A DNA stretch of 64,000 bases from DASQDT01 sp036380435 (GTDB taxonomy: Bacteria > Acidobacteriota > Blastocatellia > Pyrinomonadales > Pyrinomonadaceae), in the NCBI GenBank assembly GCA_036380435.1, contig DASVES010000154.1:4524-68523 (forward strand), read 5' to 3'. The position numbers were made by a program, and so were the translations under genes. This document shows positions 18,871 through 29,206 of this stretch, in pieces (position 1 is the stretch's first letter; each line of letters begins with the position of its first letter). The notes beneath the pieces are model-generated. The model searched no databases and had not been told where the DNA came from. It was given only the letters and a program-made list of their open reading frames with translations.

Positions 18871-18935
18871 TGCCGATGACGGCGACGCGTCGGGCGGCGG
18901 GCGTTGTAGCGTCGCCATCAGACGCACGACGTTTC

Positions 18936-19442
18936 TCATGTTTGCGGCAACGACGGCCCGCCCTTCGTCGCTTCGGGCCAGACATCGTCGGGGCTGATCG
19001 GCGCGGCCTGATCCGGGCCGAGGCGCGCGGCGTCGATGTCGGCCACGATGAAATTCTCCGGGGGCACGGGATGACCCGCGAGACGCCTCAGCAGGGCGAG
19101 TTGTCCGGCGTGGGTCATCGCATCGGAGAACGGCCCCTGTAGTAAGCGTTCCGCGGTCATCCCTTCGAGAAAAGGTGTGCCGGCCTCGATGTGCCGGGCA
19201 AGCTCCTCAAGCATCTCGTGAAAGCGAAGGATTTCTTCATTCAGCGAAGGCAGGGGCGCGGGCCTGTACTGACCGCCGACGAAGAAGGTGCGGGCGTAGC
19301 CGAGCACGCTCGTCATGTGACGAACCAACTCCGCTGGAGTACGCACCTTGTCGCCCGCGCGGAAGGCGCCGAACTCGGCGGGAGCGTCCCGCAGCGCCTT
19401 CTGCGTGCGGTAGGCGAGCGCGGCCAGAAAGTGCCGCAGCAA
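18936..19442 (-). CDS. DinB-like four-helix protein
   Basis: 168 residues. The layout is that of the DinB/YfiT four-helix bundle, with possible metal ligands His42 (ELVRHMTSVLGYART) and a later THAGQLALLRRLAGHP segment, the typical second-His motif. Relatives include thiol-dependent S-transferases and uncharacterised metal proteins. The start is uncertain: the TTG at 19442 is directly preceded by GAGGA with no spacing, and the frame stays open with plausible coding sequence (SDEKRGLLRHF) back into the end of the methyltransferase gene. It is probably translated together with that gene. Confidence 0.7.
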   Translation of the reverse strand: MLRHFLAALAYRTQKALRDAPAEFGAFRAGDKVRTPAELVRHMTSVLGYARTFFVGGQYRPAPLPSLNEEILRFHEMLEELARHIEAGTPFLEGMTAERLLQGPFSDAMTHAGQLALLRRLAGHPVPPENFIVADIDAARLGPDQAAPISPDDVWPEATKGGPSLPQT

Positions 19443-19468
19443 TCCTCGTTTCTCATCAGATAGAACTG

Positions 19469-20530
19469 TCAGGGCTTGGCCTCGAAAATGAGATTGAATG
19501 GCGTTTCGGTGGCGCGGCGAAAGTGTTTGAATCCCCCGCCGGTGACAACCTCGCGCATTCTGGCTTCACCCGCTTGCGCCCCGAGCGCCAGCCCTACTTC
19601 CTGTGACAGAGACGCCGGAGTGCAGAGCAATGTCGAAGCGGAATAGTAGATGCGTCCGACCGGGTTCAGATTATCTTCCACTCGATCCCCGGCAAACGGC
19701 TCAACGATCATCCACGTGCCGTCAGGCGCAAGCGAGTCTTTGACATGAGCGGCCGCGCCGACGGGGTCTCCCATGTCATGCAAACAATCGAAGAACGTGA
19801 CGAAGTCGTAGTTATCTCCCGGATAATCTTTAGCCTTGGCGACTGCGAACTCCACGCGTTCAGCCACCCCCGCCTCGGCCGCCTTCTGCCGCGCCATTTC
19901 GATGGACTTGTCGTGATAATCGAAACCCACGAATGTAGAATTGGGGAAAGCCTGCGCCATCAGGATTGTCGAAGCGCCAAGCCCGCACCCCACGTCTGCC
20001 ACCTTCGCCCCTGACTTTAGTTTAGCCTCGACTCCGTCAAAAGCAGGGATCCATGCGTTGACCAGATTGGCGGCATAACCGGGGCGGAAAAATAGCTCAG
20101 TCCCACGAAACAATCCGTGATCGTGCTGATGCCAGCCGAAGCCCTCCCCCGTGCGAAATGCTTCGGTAATCTTCGGCACTGCTCTCAGCGAAGAGACGGC
20201 CAGCAAAAAAGCTCCCGGTAAATATGCCGGACTCTGCTCATCAGCCAGAGCGAAGGCTTGCTCCTCGGTGAGAAAGTAACGCTGCGTCTGGGCGTCATAT
20301 TCAACGTAACCCCCGGCCGCCTGTGAGCAGAGCCACTCGCGCACGTAACGCTCAGTCGTGTTGGTTCGCTCGGCCAGCTCGGCGGAAGTGAGCGGTTGCT
20401 CCGCCTGAGCCAGCGCCTTGTAAAGACCGAGGCTTTCGCCGATCACCACCAGACCAGCGTGGAGTGCCGCGCCGAAGTCGGCGACGAACTTTCCTAACAA
20501 TTGATTCAATTTTTCTTCGTTGATGGACAT
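19469..20530 (-). CDS. SAM-dependent methyltransferase with N-terminal winged helix
   Basis: 353 residues. Residues ~20-90 form a winged-helix dimerisation domain (LTSAELAERTNTTERYVREWL), followed by a class I methyltransferase domain with motif I VADVGCGLGASTILMA (~175-190), an acidic strand end FVGFDYHDKS and the post-motif DCLHDMGDP. The organisation matches the Rv2258c-like group of small-molecule methyltransferases. AAAGGAGA stands seven bases before the ATG. The substrate is unknown. The DinB-like gene follows 26 bases downstream on the same strand. Confidence 0.82.
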   Translation of the reverse strand: MSINEEKLNQLLGKFVADFGAALHAGLVVIGESLGLYKALAQAEQPLTSAELAERTNTTERYVREWLCSQAAGGYVEYDAQTQRYFLTEEQAFALADEQSPAYLPGAFLLAVSSLRAVPKITEAFRTGEGFGWHQHDHGLFRGTELFFRPGYAANLVNAWIPAFDGVEAKLKSGAKVADVGCGLGASTILMAQAFPNSTFVGFDYHDKSIEMARQKAAEAGVAERVEFAVAKAKDYPGDNYDFVTFFDCLHDMGDPVGAAAHVKDSLAPDGTWMIVEPFAGDRVEDNLNPVGRIYYSASTLLCTPASLSQEVGLALGAQAGEARMREVVTGGGFKHFRRATETPFNLIFEAKP

Positions 20531-20636
20531 TCAATTCTCTCCTTTGGCGGGCAGGTAATCAGGCGGAATGCTTTTTATAACAAAGCGGCCCGAGCGTCAA
20601 CGGCCGCGCGCGGCAAATAGTGTCCTAATTTCAGTT

Positions 20637-20738
20637 CTCTGCGCGTCCTCGGCGTCCTCCGCGGCTCGGCGGTGAATCACGGCTGAAGGCCACTCACCGC
20701 AGAGTCGCCGAGGACGCCGAGGACGCGCAGAGAAGAAA
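20637..20738. repeat. CGCAGAG-type palindrome
   Basis: The left arm (20637-20680, CTCTGCGCGTCCTCGGCGTC...) and the right arm (20693-20738, ACTCACCGCAGAGTCGCCGA...) are complementary over ~40 bases. It occupies the middle of the 336-base gap between the methyltransferase start (20530) and a propeller stop (20867); nothing else was recognised there. Confidence 0.7.
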
Positions 20739-20866
20739 CATTCAATTCAGGACACAACCTACCTGCGAGTCGCGCGCATGAAGACATAGGAAAGGCGGGC
20801 GGAAGCCGTTCAAGCTTCCGCCCGCTGGTGTTCGTCCGTCGTCGCGGGGCGTGTGTGGTGGCCGCT

Positions 20867-22390
20867 TCAGTCGGAGAGCTTGAAGGCGGCCATCTCGTTG
20901 GCGTTGCGGACGAGGAGGCGGCCGTCGGCAATGACGGGGACGTTCCACGTCTTGCCCTCGACGGCCTTGAAGCGCGCGACCTCCGTGTGCGCCGCGGGAG
21001 TGGCGCGCACGAGGACGACATCGCCCTCCTCGGTCGTGACGATGAGGTGTCCGCTGGCGAAGATCACCTGCCCGTAGCCGTAGCGCCCGCCCTTCCACTT
21101 GCGCTCGCCCGTGTTCACGTCGATGCAGGCCATGATGCTCTCGTCGAACCCGTAGACGTGGCCGTCGTGATAGACGGGGCTGTTGAACTTGGCCTTGAGC
21201 GACGTGTTCTCCCAGACGGCGCGCGCCGTGTAGGTGTTGCCGGAGCCGGCCACCTCGACGAGCGCCGAACCCTTGCCGTAGCCGGAGGAGATGAAGACGC
21301 GGTTGGCCGCGACGACGATGGGCTGCGAGACGTTGATGCCGTAGCCGTTCGACCACGGGTGCTCCCACAACACCGCGCCGTCCTCGGGCGCGAGGCCCGC
21401 GAGGCGGCGCGCCGTGACGACGACGATCTGCCGCCGGCCGGCGAGCGTCGTGAGCACCGGCGACGTGTACGACGCCTGATCGCTCATCGAGTTCCAGACG
21501 CGCGCGCCCGTCATCTTGTTGTAGGCGACGACCGTCTTGCCGGAGGTTCCGCCCGGCATCACGATCACCTTGTCGTCAACGATCAAGGGCGCGGCCGCCT
21601 GCCCCCACTGGATGTTCTGCGCGCCGTTGTCGGAGAGGATGTTCTTCGACCAGATGGCGCGGCCCGTCTTCGCGTCGAGACAGCGAAACTCGCCGGTGGC
21701 CCCGAGGGCGTAGAGGCGTCCGTCGTCGAAGGTGGGCGTGGAGCGCGGGCCGTCGCCGGTGTCGTCGGGGCTGAAGGTGGCGTTCCAGGCGTTCGTCCAC
21801 AGCTCGCGGCCCGTCGAGGCGTTGTAGGCGGCGACGACTTCCTGACCGCGCCGCTGCTCGATGGTGTAGGCCGTGCCGTCGGCGACGACGAAGGAGGCGT
21901 AGCCGCCGCCCACGGGCTGCTTCCAAAGGAGCTGTAACCCTTCGGCGGGCCAGCTCGTCTTCACCTGCCGCTCTTCATAGCGGCCGTCGCGCGAGGGGCC
22001 GCGGAAGTTAGTCCAGTAGCGACGACCGCCGCCGGCGGCTCCGGCCGCGGGCGCCGTGGCCGCGCCGGCCGCCGTGGCGGGCTGCTCGCCCGCGGGCGCG
22101 CCCGGTTGCGCCGCCGCGCCTTCCACCGCGGGCTGGCCCTCGACGGGCGCAGCCGCCGCTGCCTGTTCGGCCGGGGCTGCCTGCGTGCCGTCGGTCGCGG
22201 CTTGCTGTTGCTGCGCGGCGCGGTGGCGTTCGAGTTCGTCGTAGTGCGCCTGCGAGCCGGGCGCGCCGCCCCGCGTGGCAAAGAAGTAAGCGGCGACGGC
22301 CGCGAGAGCGACGACGGAGACGAGCGCGATGATGACGGGCGGGCGTCGATACCAGGGCGCGGGCTTGTTGAAGGACTCTTCGCTCAGCAT
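20867..22390 (-). CDS. Membrane-anchored PQQ-like beta-propeller protein (3 of 8)
   Basis: 507 residues. Unlike the other propellers it has no cleavable signal: a short cytoplasmic N-terminus (~17 residues) leads into one transmembrane helix (~18-39, VIIALVSVVALAAVAAYFF), then a ~75-residue Gln/Ala/Pro/Gly-rich linker, then the propeller (~125-507) with blades such as AYNASTGRELWTN, CLDAKTGRAIWSK and CIDVNTGERKWKG. The propeller begins YWTNFRGPSRDGRYEE. GGAGGGA lies seven bases before the ATG. The linker would hold the propeller away from the inner membrane or through the cell wall. It is the downstream-most of three minus-strand propellers, separated from the next by a 92-bp palindrome. Confidence 0.85.
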   Translation of the reverse strand: MLSEESFNKPAPWYRRPPVIIALVSVVALAAVAAYFFATRGGAPGSQAHYDELERHRAAQQQQAATDGTQAAPAEQAAAAAPVEGQPAVEGAAAQPGAPAGEQPATAAGAATAPAAGAAGGGRRYWTNFRGPSRDGRYEERQVKTSWPAEGLQLLWKQPVGGGYASFVVADGTAYTIEQRRGQEVVAAYNASTGRELWTNAWNATFSPDDTGDGPRSTPTFDDGRLYALGATGEFRCLDAKTGRAIWSKNILSDNGAQNIQWGQAAAPLIVDDKVIVMPGGTSGKTVVAYNKMTGARVWNSMSDQASYTSPVLTTLAGRRQIVVVTARRLAGLAPEDGAVLWEHPWSNGYGINVSQPIVVAANRVFISSGYGKGSALVEVAGSGNTYTARAVWENTSLKAKFNSPVYHDGHVYGFDESIMACIDVNTGERKWKGGRYGYGQVIFASGHLIVTTEEGDVVLVRATPAAHTEVARFKAVEGKTWNVPVIADGRLLVRNANEMAAFKLSD

Positions 22391-22422
22391 TTTAAATTCC
22401 CTCCGATTACGAGCAAGGACTA

Positions 22423-22513
22423 ACAGTACCGCGAGCGGTAGCGAGCGGGTGCGCCTGCGGCGAAAGTCTCGCCCCGCGCACGCTGACCCGCTCGCTACCG
22501 CTCGCGGTACTGT
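22423..22513. repeat. 92-bp palindrome, copy 4
   Basis: ACAGTACCGCGAGCGGTAGC + GAGCGGGT and its complement lie between two minus-strand propeller genes, 19 bases from the stop of one and 32 from the start of the other. Confidence 0.8.
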
Positions 22514-22532
22514 TTTTCATTTCATCCTTGCC

Positions 22533-23879
<1,347 letters not shown>

Positions 23880-23976
23880 GGTGCGATTTCCTCGGGCTGT
23901 AAGTTTAGACGGCACGGGGCGGAGTTTTGTTCCGTTTCCGCGTGATGTTTGGCTCGTTACTTGAGCGTTGGGCGAA

Positions 23977-24117
23977 CTGGACTCACCGCAGAGGCGCAGA
24001 GGACGCGGGGAAGCAAGGATGAAGGATGAAGGATGAAGGATGAGGGGAAGACGACCTGTCTTTTTTCATCCTTCATCCTTCATCCTTCATCCTTGCCTCT
24101 GCGCCTCTGCGGTGAAT
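23977..24117. repeat. Nested palindrome: CGCAGAG arms around a GATGAAG heptamer palindrome
   Basis: Outer arms 23977-24010 and 24095-24117 are CACCGCAGAGGCGCAGAGGA and its partial complement. Inside, 24014-24043 is four GATGAAG-type heptamers and 24065-24094 is the complement (CATCCTT units). Two unrelated repeat families are thus stacked symmetrically between two tandem propeller genes. Confidence 0.8.
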
Positions 24118-24144
24118 ATTGCCCGCGTCAAACTCAAGTGAAAG

Positions 24145-25533
24145 TTAATTACCTGACTTCGAGACCTTGTCCTTCGCCGCTCCGGCCTCGCCGAAGGCGT
24201 AGACGTGTTTGAGGGCGCGGACGATGACGAGGCCGTCGGAGATGGCCGGCGTCGCCATGATGACCTCGCCGACCGGGTTGATGCCTAAGAACTCATACTT
24301 CGGCCCGGCCTTGACGACAAAGACCTCTCCGTCCTCGCTCGAAAAGTAGAGCTTGCCGTCGGCCGCCACCGGCGAGGCCGTGAACGCGCCGCCCTTGCCG
24401 CCGACCCGCTCCTGATAGAGCCGCTCGCCGGTCTTCGCGTTGTAGGCCGTCACCACGCCCTGATTCGAGATCGTGTAGAGATGATCGCCGTAGACGATGG
24501 GCGTCGGCATGTACGGGCCGCCGCGCTGCTTGCTCCACGCGATGGAATCGCTCGACTCCTTGCCTTCCTTGAGCGTGATGTCGCCCATGGCGCCGGGTTT
24601 GATGGCGTAGATGGGCTGGATGGGGCGGTAGCCGCTGGTGACGTAGATGAGGTCGTGGCCGAAGATGGGCGTCGGGGTGATGACCTCGGAGTTGGGCGTC
24701 AGACGCCACAGCTCTTTGCCGGTCGCGGGGTCGTAGCCGCGGATGGCCTTCGTGCCGTTGGTGACGAGTTCCGCGCGCGTCTTGCCCTCGACGACGGTCG
24801 GCGTGCTCCAGGAGGGAATCTCCTCGCGCGGCGTCATCCACAGGCGCTTGCCCGTCTTGATGTCGTAGGCCGCGATGAAGGAATCTTTCTGGATGTCGGC
24901 CTGCACGATGACCATGTTCTTGTAGATGATGGGCGAGGAGCCGTACTCCCACTGGTAATCGGGGTCGTAGAACCAGCCGGCGTCGAGCGTGCCGAGGTCT
25001 TGCTTCCACAAAAGCTTGCCGTTCAGGTCGTAGGCGTACAGGCCCTCGGAGCCGAACAGCGCGACGACGTATTTGCCGTCGGTGGCGGGCGTCGCCGCGG
25101 CGTGTGTTGACTTGGGATGGCGCTTCACCTTGGGCACGCCCTCCCATGCCGCGCGCTCCCACAGCACCTTGCCGGTGCGCTTGTCGAGCGCGTAGACCTT
25201 GTAGGTGTGCTTCGAGTCGTCCTTGACCGGGTCCACGTCGCCGTAGAGTCCGAAGCGCGTCTCGTCTTTAGCGGCGCCGCTGATGGCCGTGATGACGAAA
25301 ACTTTGTCGCCCCACACGACGGGGCTGGCGTGCGAGAGTCCGGGGATCGGGGTCTTCCACGCGACGTTCTGCGACTTGGCGGCGTCCCACGCGGCCGGCG
25401 TCGCCTTGCCGTCGGTCACGCCCGACGCGCTCACGCCGCGAAACTGCGGCCAGTTCTGGTTCTGAGTCTGCGCGCGGGCGCCGGCAGAGAGGGCGCTAAA
25501 GAGGCAGAGGAGGGAAAGTGCGAATCTTTTCAT
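24145..25533 (-). CDS. Secreted PQQ-like beta-propeller repeat protein (5 of 8)
   Basis: 462 residues with a signal peptide (FALSLLCLFSALSAGARAQ) and the NWPQFRGVSASGV opening motif. Blades include ALDKRTGKVLWERAAWEG, AYDIKTGKRLWMT, GYDPATGKELWRLT and AYNAKTGERLYQE. The pattern closely parallels the neighbour at 22533-23879. The C-terminus has a short Lys/Ser-rich tail (AAKDKVSKSGN). GAGAGG lies nine bases before the ATG. It follows the ankyrin gene on the same strand across a heptamer palindrome, so the ankyrin protein and several propellers may be one transcription unit. Confidence 0.85.
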   Translation of the reverse strand: MKRFALSLLCLFSALSAGARAQTQNQNWPQFRGVSASGVTDGKATPAAWDAAKSQNVAWKTPIPGLSHASPVVWGDKVFVITAISGAAKDETRFGLYGDVDPVKDDSKHTYKVYALDKRTGKVLWERAAWEGVPKVKRHPKSTHAAATPATDGKYVVALFGSEGLYAYDLNGKLLWKQDLGTLDAGWFYDPDYQWEYGSSPIIYKNMVIVQADIQKDSFIAAYDIKTGKRLWMTPREEIPSWSTPTVVEGKTRAELVTNGTKAIRGYDPATGKELWRLTPNSEVITPTPIFGHDLIYVTSGYRPIQPIYAIKPGAMGDITLKEGKESSDSIAWSKQRGGPYMPTPIVYGDHLYTISNQGVVTAYNAKTGERLYQERVGGKGGAFTASPVAADGKLYFSSEDGEVFVVKAGPKYEFLGINPVGEVIMATPAISDGLVIVRALKHVYAFGEAGAAKDKVSKSGN

Positions 25534-25557
25534 GGGAAGGAACCTCTCGGAAAGTCG

Positions 25558-25641
25558 GGAGTCAGGAGTCAGGAGTCAGGAGCCAGAAGGAAGAAAGCAA
25601 CCATGCTTTTATTCTGACTCCTGACTCCTGACTCCTGACTT
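25558..25641. repeat. Heptamer (GGAGTCA) palindrome
   Basis: Arms 25558-25587 and 25612-25641, the same 7-mer as at 5203-5320 and 44492-44578. The stop codon of the ankyrin gene begins within the right arm. Confidence 0.8.
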
Positions 25642-26546
25642 CACTGTTGTTTCGTTTCTTCGACCCTCGTGTAAGGGATGGTGGCCGGCCCCTGCTTGAG
25701 CGTGAAGCCGTTGACCTTGCCGGCCTCGGGCGTGAAGATAACGGTGATGCCGTCGAAGGCGGTCGGCTTGAAGGTCATCTTGTCGAGGGCGTACATGGTG
25801 AGCGGCGGCTGGCCCGTGGCCGCGGCGATGAGCTTGCCGTCCTTGACGGAGAAGACCAGCTCGGGGCCTTGCGTGCCCTTGAAGCGGCCGACGTATGTCT
25901 GGAGCGTCGCGGCATCGACCTCGGCGGGCGGCTGCGCGCCGGCCTTCTTCAACATCTCGACGATCTCGACTCCCTTATCGCCGGCCTCCGTCGCCGCGAC
26001 GAACGCGCCCGTCATCGACTCCGGCTTGAGATTGCCCTTGTCGAGCGCGGCGCGGACGAGCGCGGCGTTTCCGCCTCGCGCCCCCGTGGAAAGCACGTCG
26101 CCCGCGTCGTCGGCGCTCTTTTCAAGGATGGCGCGGACGGCATCGACGTGCCCCTTGTCGAGCGCCCACGTCATCGCCGTCGCGCCGTAGAAAGTATCGC
26201 GCACCGTCACATCAGCGCCGCGCTCGATGAGCAGTTTGACGATGTCGGCGTTGCCGCGCTCGGCGGCCTTGAACAGAGCCGTCGCGCCGTAGCGGAATTT
26301 GGCGTTCACGTCAGCGCCCTTGTCGAGCGTGGCCTTGACGGCGGCCACGTCGCCCTTGCGAACGGCCTCGTAGAGTTCATCGTTGAGCTTTTGTTTCTCC
26401 GGCGACGGTGTCGCGGCCGGCACGGGCGTCGGCGTCGCGGTCGGTGCTGGCGACGGTGTCGGCGTCGGCGTCGCGGTCTGCGCGATGGCGGCCGGCGGGG
26501 CGAGCAGGAGCAGGAGGAGGAGGGGCAGAAGTCTTCTGAGTTTCAT
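25641..26546 (-). CDS. Secreted ankyrin-repeat protein with C-terminal beta domain
   Basis: 301 residues. A signal peptide (LLPLLLLLLLAPPAAIAQ) is followed by a Thr/Pro-rich linker (~20-48) and about four ankyrin repeats (~50-175; LYEAVRKGDVAAVKATLDKGADVN, ALFKAAERGNADIVKLLIERGADV). The last ~75 residues (ATLQTYVGRFKGTQGPELVF onward) look like the small beta domain often attached to exported beta-lactamase-like and ankyrin proteins (DUF3471-type). Start at 26546 has GGGGAG nine bases before it. Ankyrins bind proteins; with its location next to propellers it may be a periplasmic scaffold (inference). Confidence 0.8.
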   Translation of the reverse strand: MKLRRLLPLLLLLLLAPPAAIAQTATPTPTPSPAPTATPTPVPAATPSPEKQKLNDELYEAVRKGDVAAVKATLDKGADVNAKFRYGATALFKAAERGNADIVKLLIERGADVTVRDTFYGATAMTWALDKGHVDAVRAILEKSADDAGDVLSTGARGGNAALVRAALDKGNLKPESMTGAFVAATEAGDKGVEIVEMLKKAGAQPPAEVDAATLQTYVGRFKGTQGPELVFSVKDGKLIAAATGQPPLTMYALDKMTFKPTAFDGITVIFTPEAGKVNGFTLKQGPATIPYTRVEETKQQ

Positions 26547-26790
26547 AAATCGTAACTCCCCGGTTTTTCGGAGTCGTCCGGTAGGTGGTAAATTAAAGGA
26601 GCAACCAGTAAGGCTCGCGCCCGTCGCGGGCCGCAAAACGCGGAGCCGACGTAAGCGCCGCTTGTCCCGGCCGAAAGCCCGGCGTATTTAAACTGTGTTC
26701 GGGCCTGAAAGCAAGGCCGCCGAAAGTCGCCTCGGGCGCGGGCCGAATTCTACACGCGTAGAAACGCAGGCGAGCGGCTAAAGGTTTCTT

Positions 26791-26833
26791 TTTACAGCCT
26801 TTTTACAACGAACACGGTTCGATGCGGCATAAT
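26791..26833 (+). promoter_or_regulatory. Tandem TTTACA promoter of the large beta-propeller/methyltransferase operon
   Basis: TTTACA at 26791-26796 and 26802-26807 (N5), then exactly 20 bp to CATAAT (26828-26833). This is identical in layout to 1401-1443 and 8672-8714. The predicted leader to the ATG at 26989 is ~148 nt. The rest of the 442-base divergent gap (26547-26988) shows nothing else I can name. Confidence 0.6.
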
Positions 26834-26988
26834 ACTTTGGTCACTGAAACAAACCGCCGGCGTGCGGCGTCTAAACTTCGGGCGAGCCTGAATGAGTAGC
26901 GGCCCCGGCGGGCGCGGAAGGCAAGCCCGCGAGCCGTCTCCCGCAAGCTCTCCCACGAACCGAAATCAAATACCCGAGAACTTAGAAG

Positions 26989-29205
26989 ATGCGTGCAATG
27001 TTGTTCTCCAGACGTTTCGTCCTCCTCGCCCTTTCAACTCTTCTGCTCGCGCCGGCCGCACTCGCGCAGAAACTCACCGGCCCCGTCGATTGGGCGGAGT
27101 GGCGCGGCCCCCTGCGCGACGGGCGCTCGTTCGAGAAGAATCTGCCGTCGAAGTGGTCGCCGGCGGGCGACGGCCTGTTGTGGAAGGCCCCCTACGGCGG
27201 GCGCTCGACGCCGGTCGTCTTCGGCGACCGTCTCTACTTGCAGAACACGGCCGAGAAGGGTGAGCGCGAGCAGGAGCGCGTGATCGCGTTTAACGCCGAC
27301 ACGGGCAAGCTCGTGTGGGAGCATCGCTTCAACGTGTACCTGTCGGACGTGCCGGCGCATCGTGTCGGATGGGCCTCGCCCGCGGTTGACCCGGCGACGG
27401 GCAACGTCTACGTGCTCGGCGGCGGGGGCACACTGCTCGCGCTCTCGGGGCGTGACGGAAAAGTTTTATGGGAGCGCACGCTCGGCGAAGACTTCGGCCT
27501 GCTGACGACGCACGGCGGGCGCACCATGTCGCCGATTGTTGACGGCGACTTAGTCATCGCCAGCGGCGTGATGTTCGTCTGGGGCCAGCACGGGCAAGGC
27601 CGACACCGCTTAGTCGCTTTCGACAAGCGGACGGGCGAGGCCGTCTGGGTGAGCGCGCCGGGCGGGCGGCCCTACGACACGACCTACTCGCCGCCGCTCA
27701 TCGCCAACGTGGCGGGGACGCGCCTGCTGCTTCAGGGCGGCTCGGACGGGCAGGTCTACGCCGTCAAGCCGCAGACGGGCGAGTTCGTCTGGAAGTACGA
27801 AATCTCGAAGCGCGGCCTGAACACGGGCGTCGTCGTGTCGGGGACGACCGCATATCTCACGCACAGCGAGGAGAACCTGAATTCGAGCGAGATGGGGATG
27901 CTCACGGCCGTGGACGCCACGGCCAAGGGCGACATCAAGCCGGAGCACGTGAAGTGGACGGTGACGGGCTGGCAGGGCGGCTTCTCCTCGCCCATCCTCG
28001 ACGGCGAACGCCTCTACCAGATCGACAACGGCGCCAACCTCGGCGCCTTCGACACCAACACCGGCAAGCAGCTCTGGCTCCAGAACCTCGGCACCATCCA
28101 GAAGGCTTCGCCCGTCTTGGCCGACGGCAAGCTCTACGTCGGCACCGAGAACGGCAAGTTCTTCATCATCGAGCCGTCGGCGACGGGCGCGAAAGTTCTC
28201 GACGAGGATCAGCTCGGCACCGCGGCCCTGCCCGAGTCCATCATCGCCTCGGTCGCCGTCTCCCGAGGCCGCATCTTCCTCGTCACCGACGCGGCGCTCT
28301 ACGCCTTCGGCAAGAAGTCGAACGCCGCGCCGCCGCCGCTCCCCGGCGACCCCGTCAGCGGCAACTCCAACCCGACGGTCGCGCACGTGCAGGTCGTCCC
28401 GACCGAGCTGCTGCTGCGGCCCGGCGACAAGGCGAGCTTCCGCGCGCGTCTCTTCGACGAGCGCGGCAACTTCATGCGCGAAGAGAAAGCGACGTGGACG
28501 CTCGAAGGACTCAAGGGCGCGGTCACCGAAACGGGGCAGTTCACGGCCGCGGGCGACGCGGCGCAGGCCGGTCTCGTCAAAGCCACGGTCGGCGGCGTCG
28601 CGGGCGCGGCCCGCGTGCGCGTCATCCCGCCGCTGCCGTGGGCCGAGAACTTCGACGCGCTGGAGCCGAACGCCAGTCCGGCGCACTGGACGAACGCGAC
28701 GATGAAGTTCGCCGTGCGCGAGATGGAGGGCAACAAGGTTCTGGTGAAGACGACCGAGGGGTCGTCGCTCCTGAGCCGCTCGCGCGCCTACATGGGCCAG
28801 CCCGACTTGCACGACTACACGGTCGAGGCCGACGTGCGCGGCGCCGAGCGCCGTCGCACGATGGGCGACGCCGGCGTCATCGCGCAGCGCTACGCCCTCA
28901 CGCTCTACGGCAACGGGCAGAGGCTCAGCATCGAGCCGTGGCAGCCCGAAGTCGAACGCACTGCCTCCGTCCCCTTCGAGTGGAAGAAAGACACGTGGTA
29001 TCGCATGAAGCTGCGGGTGGAGAACCTGCCCGACGGCCGTGTGCGCGCGCGCGGCAAGGTCTGGCTCACGGGCCAGCCGGAGCCGGAGGCGTGGACGATT
29101 GAGAAGGTCGATGCGCTCCCGAACCGCGTGGGCGCCCCCGGCATCTTCGGCAACGCGCTTGCCGAAATCTACTTCGATAACCTGAAGGTGTACGCCAACA
29201 ACTAG
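26989..29205 (+). CDS. Secreted PQQ-like beta-propeller with Ig-like and lectin-like C-terminal domains (6 of 8)
   Basis: 738 residues, the longest propeller here. Signal peptide (LLALSTLLLAPAALAQ), propeller (~28-450; WAEWRGPLRDGR opening; AFNADTGKLVWEH, AFDKRTGEAVWVS, AFDTNTGKQLWLQ blades), then a Pro-rich joint, a bacterial Ig-like domain (~465-545, HVQVVPTELLLRPGDKASF), and a ~175-residue concanavalin-like/DUF1080-type domain (WAENFDALEPNASPAHW ... EIYFDNLKVYANN). The last two domains are typical of carbohydrate or surface binding, so this is likely a cell-surface or secreted sensor or enzyme. It is translationally coupled to the methyltransferase at 29207 (one base between stop and start). 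Confidence 0.85.
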   Translation: MRAMLFSRRFVLLALSTLLLAPAALAQKLTGPVDWAEWRGPLRDGRSFEKNLPSKWSPAGDGLLWKAPYGGRSTPVVFGDRLYLQNTAEKGEREQERVIAFNADTGKLVWEHRFNVYLSDVPAHRVGWASPAVDPATGNVYVLGGGGTLLALSGRDGKVLWERTLGEDFGLLTTHGGRTMSPIVDGDLVIASGVMFVWGQHGQGRHRLVAFDKRTGEAVWVSAPGGRPYDTTYSPPLIANVAGTRLLLQGGSDGQVYAVKPQTGEFVWKYEISKRGLNTGVVVSGTTAYLTHSEENLNSSEMGMLTAVDATAKGDIKPEHVKWTVTGWQGGFSSPILDGERLYQIDNGANLGAFDTNTGKQLWLQNLGTIQKASPVLADGKLYVGTENGKFFIIEPSATGAKVLDEDQLGTAALPESIIASVAVSRGRIFLVTDAALYAFGKKSNAAPPPLPGDPVSGNSNPTVAHVQVVPTELLLRPGDKASFRARLFDERGNFMREEKATWTLEGLKGAVTETGQFTAAGDAAQAGLVKATVGGVAGAARVRVIPPLPWAENFDALEPNASPAHWTNATMKFAVREMEGNKVLVKTTEGSSLLSRSRAYMGQPDLHDYTVEADVRGAERRRTMGDAGVIAQRYALTLYGNGQRLSIEPWQPEVERTASVPFEWKKDTWYRMKLRVENLPDGRVRARGKVWLTGQPEPEAWTIEKVDALPNRVGAPGIFGNALAEIYFDNLKVYANN

Positions 29206-29206
29206 A

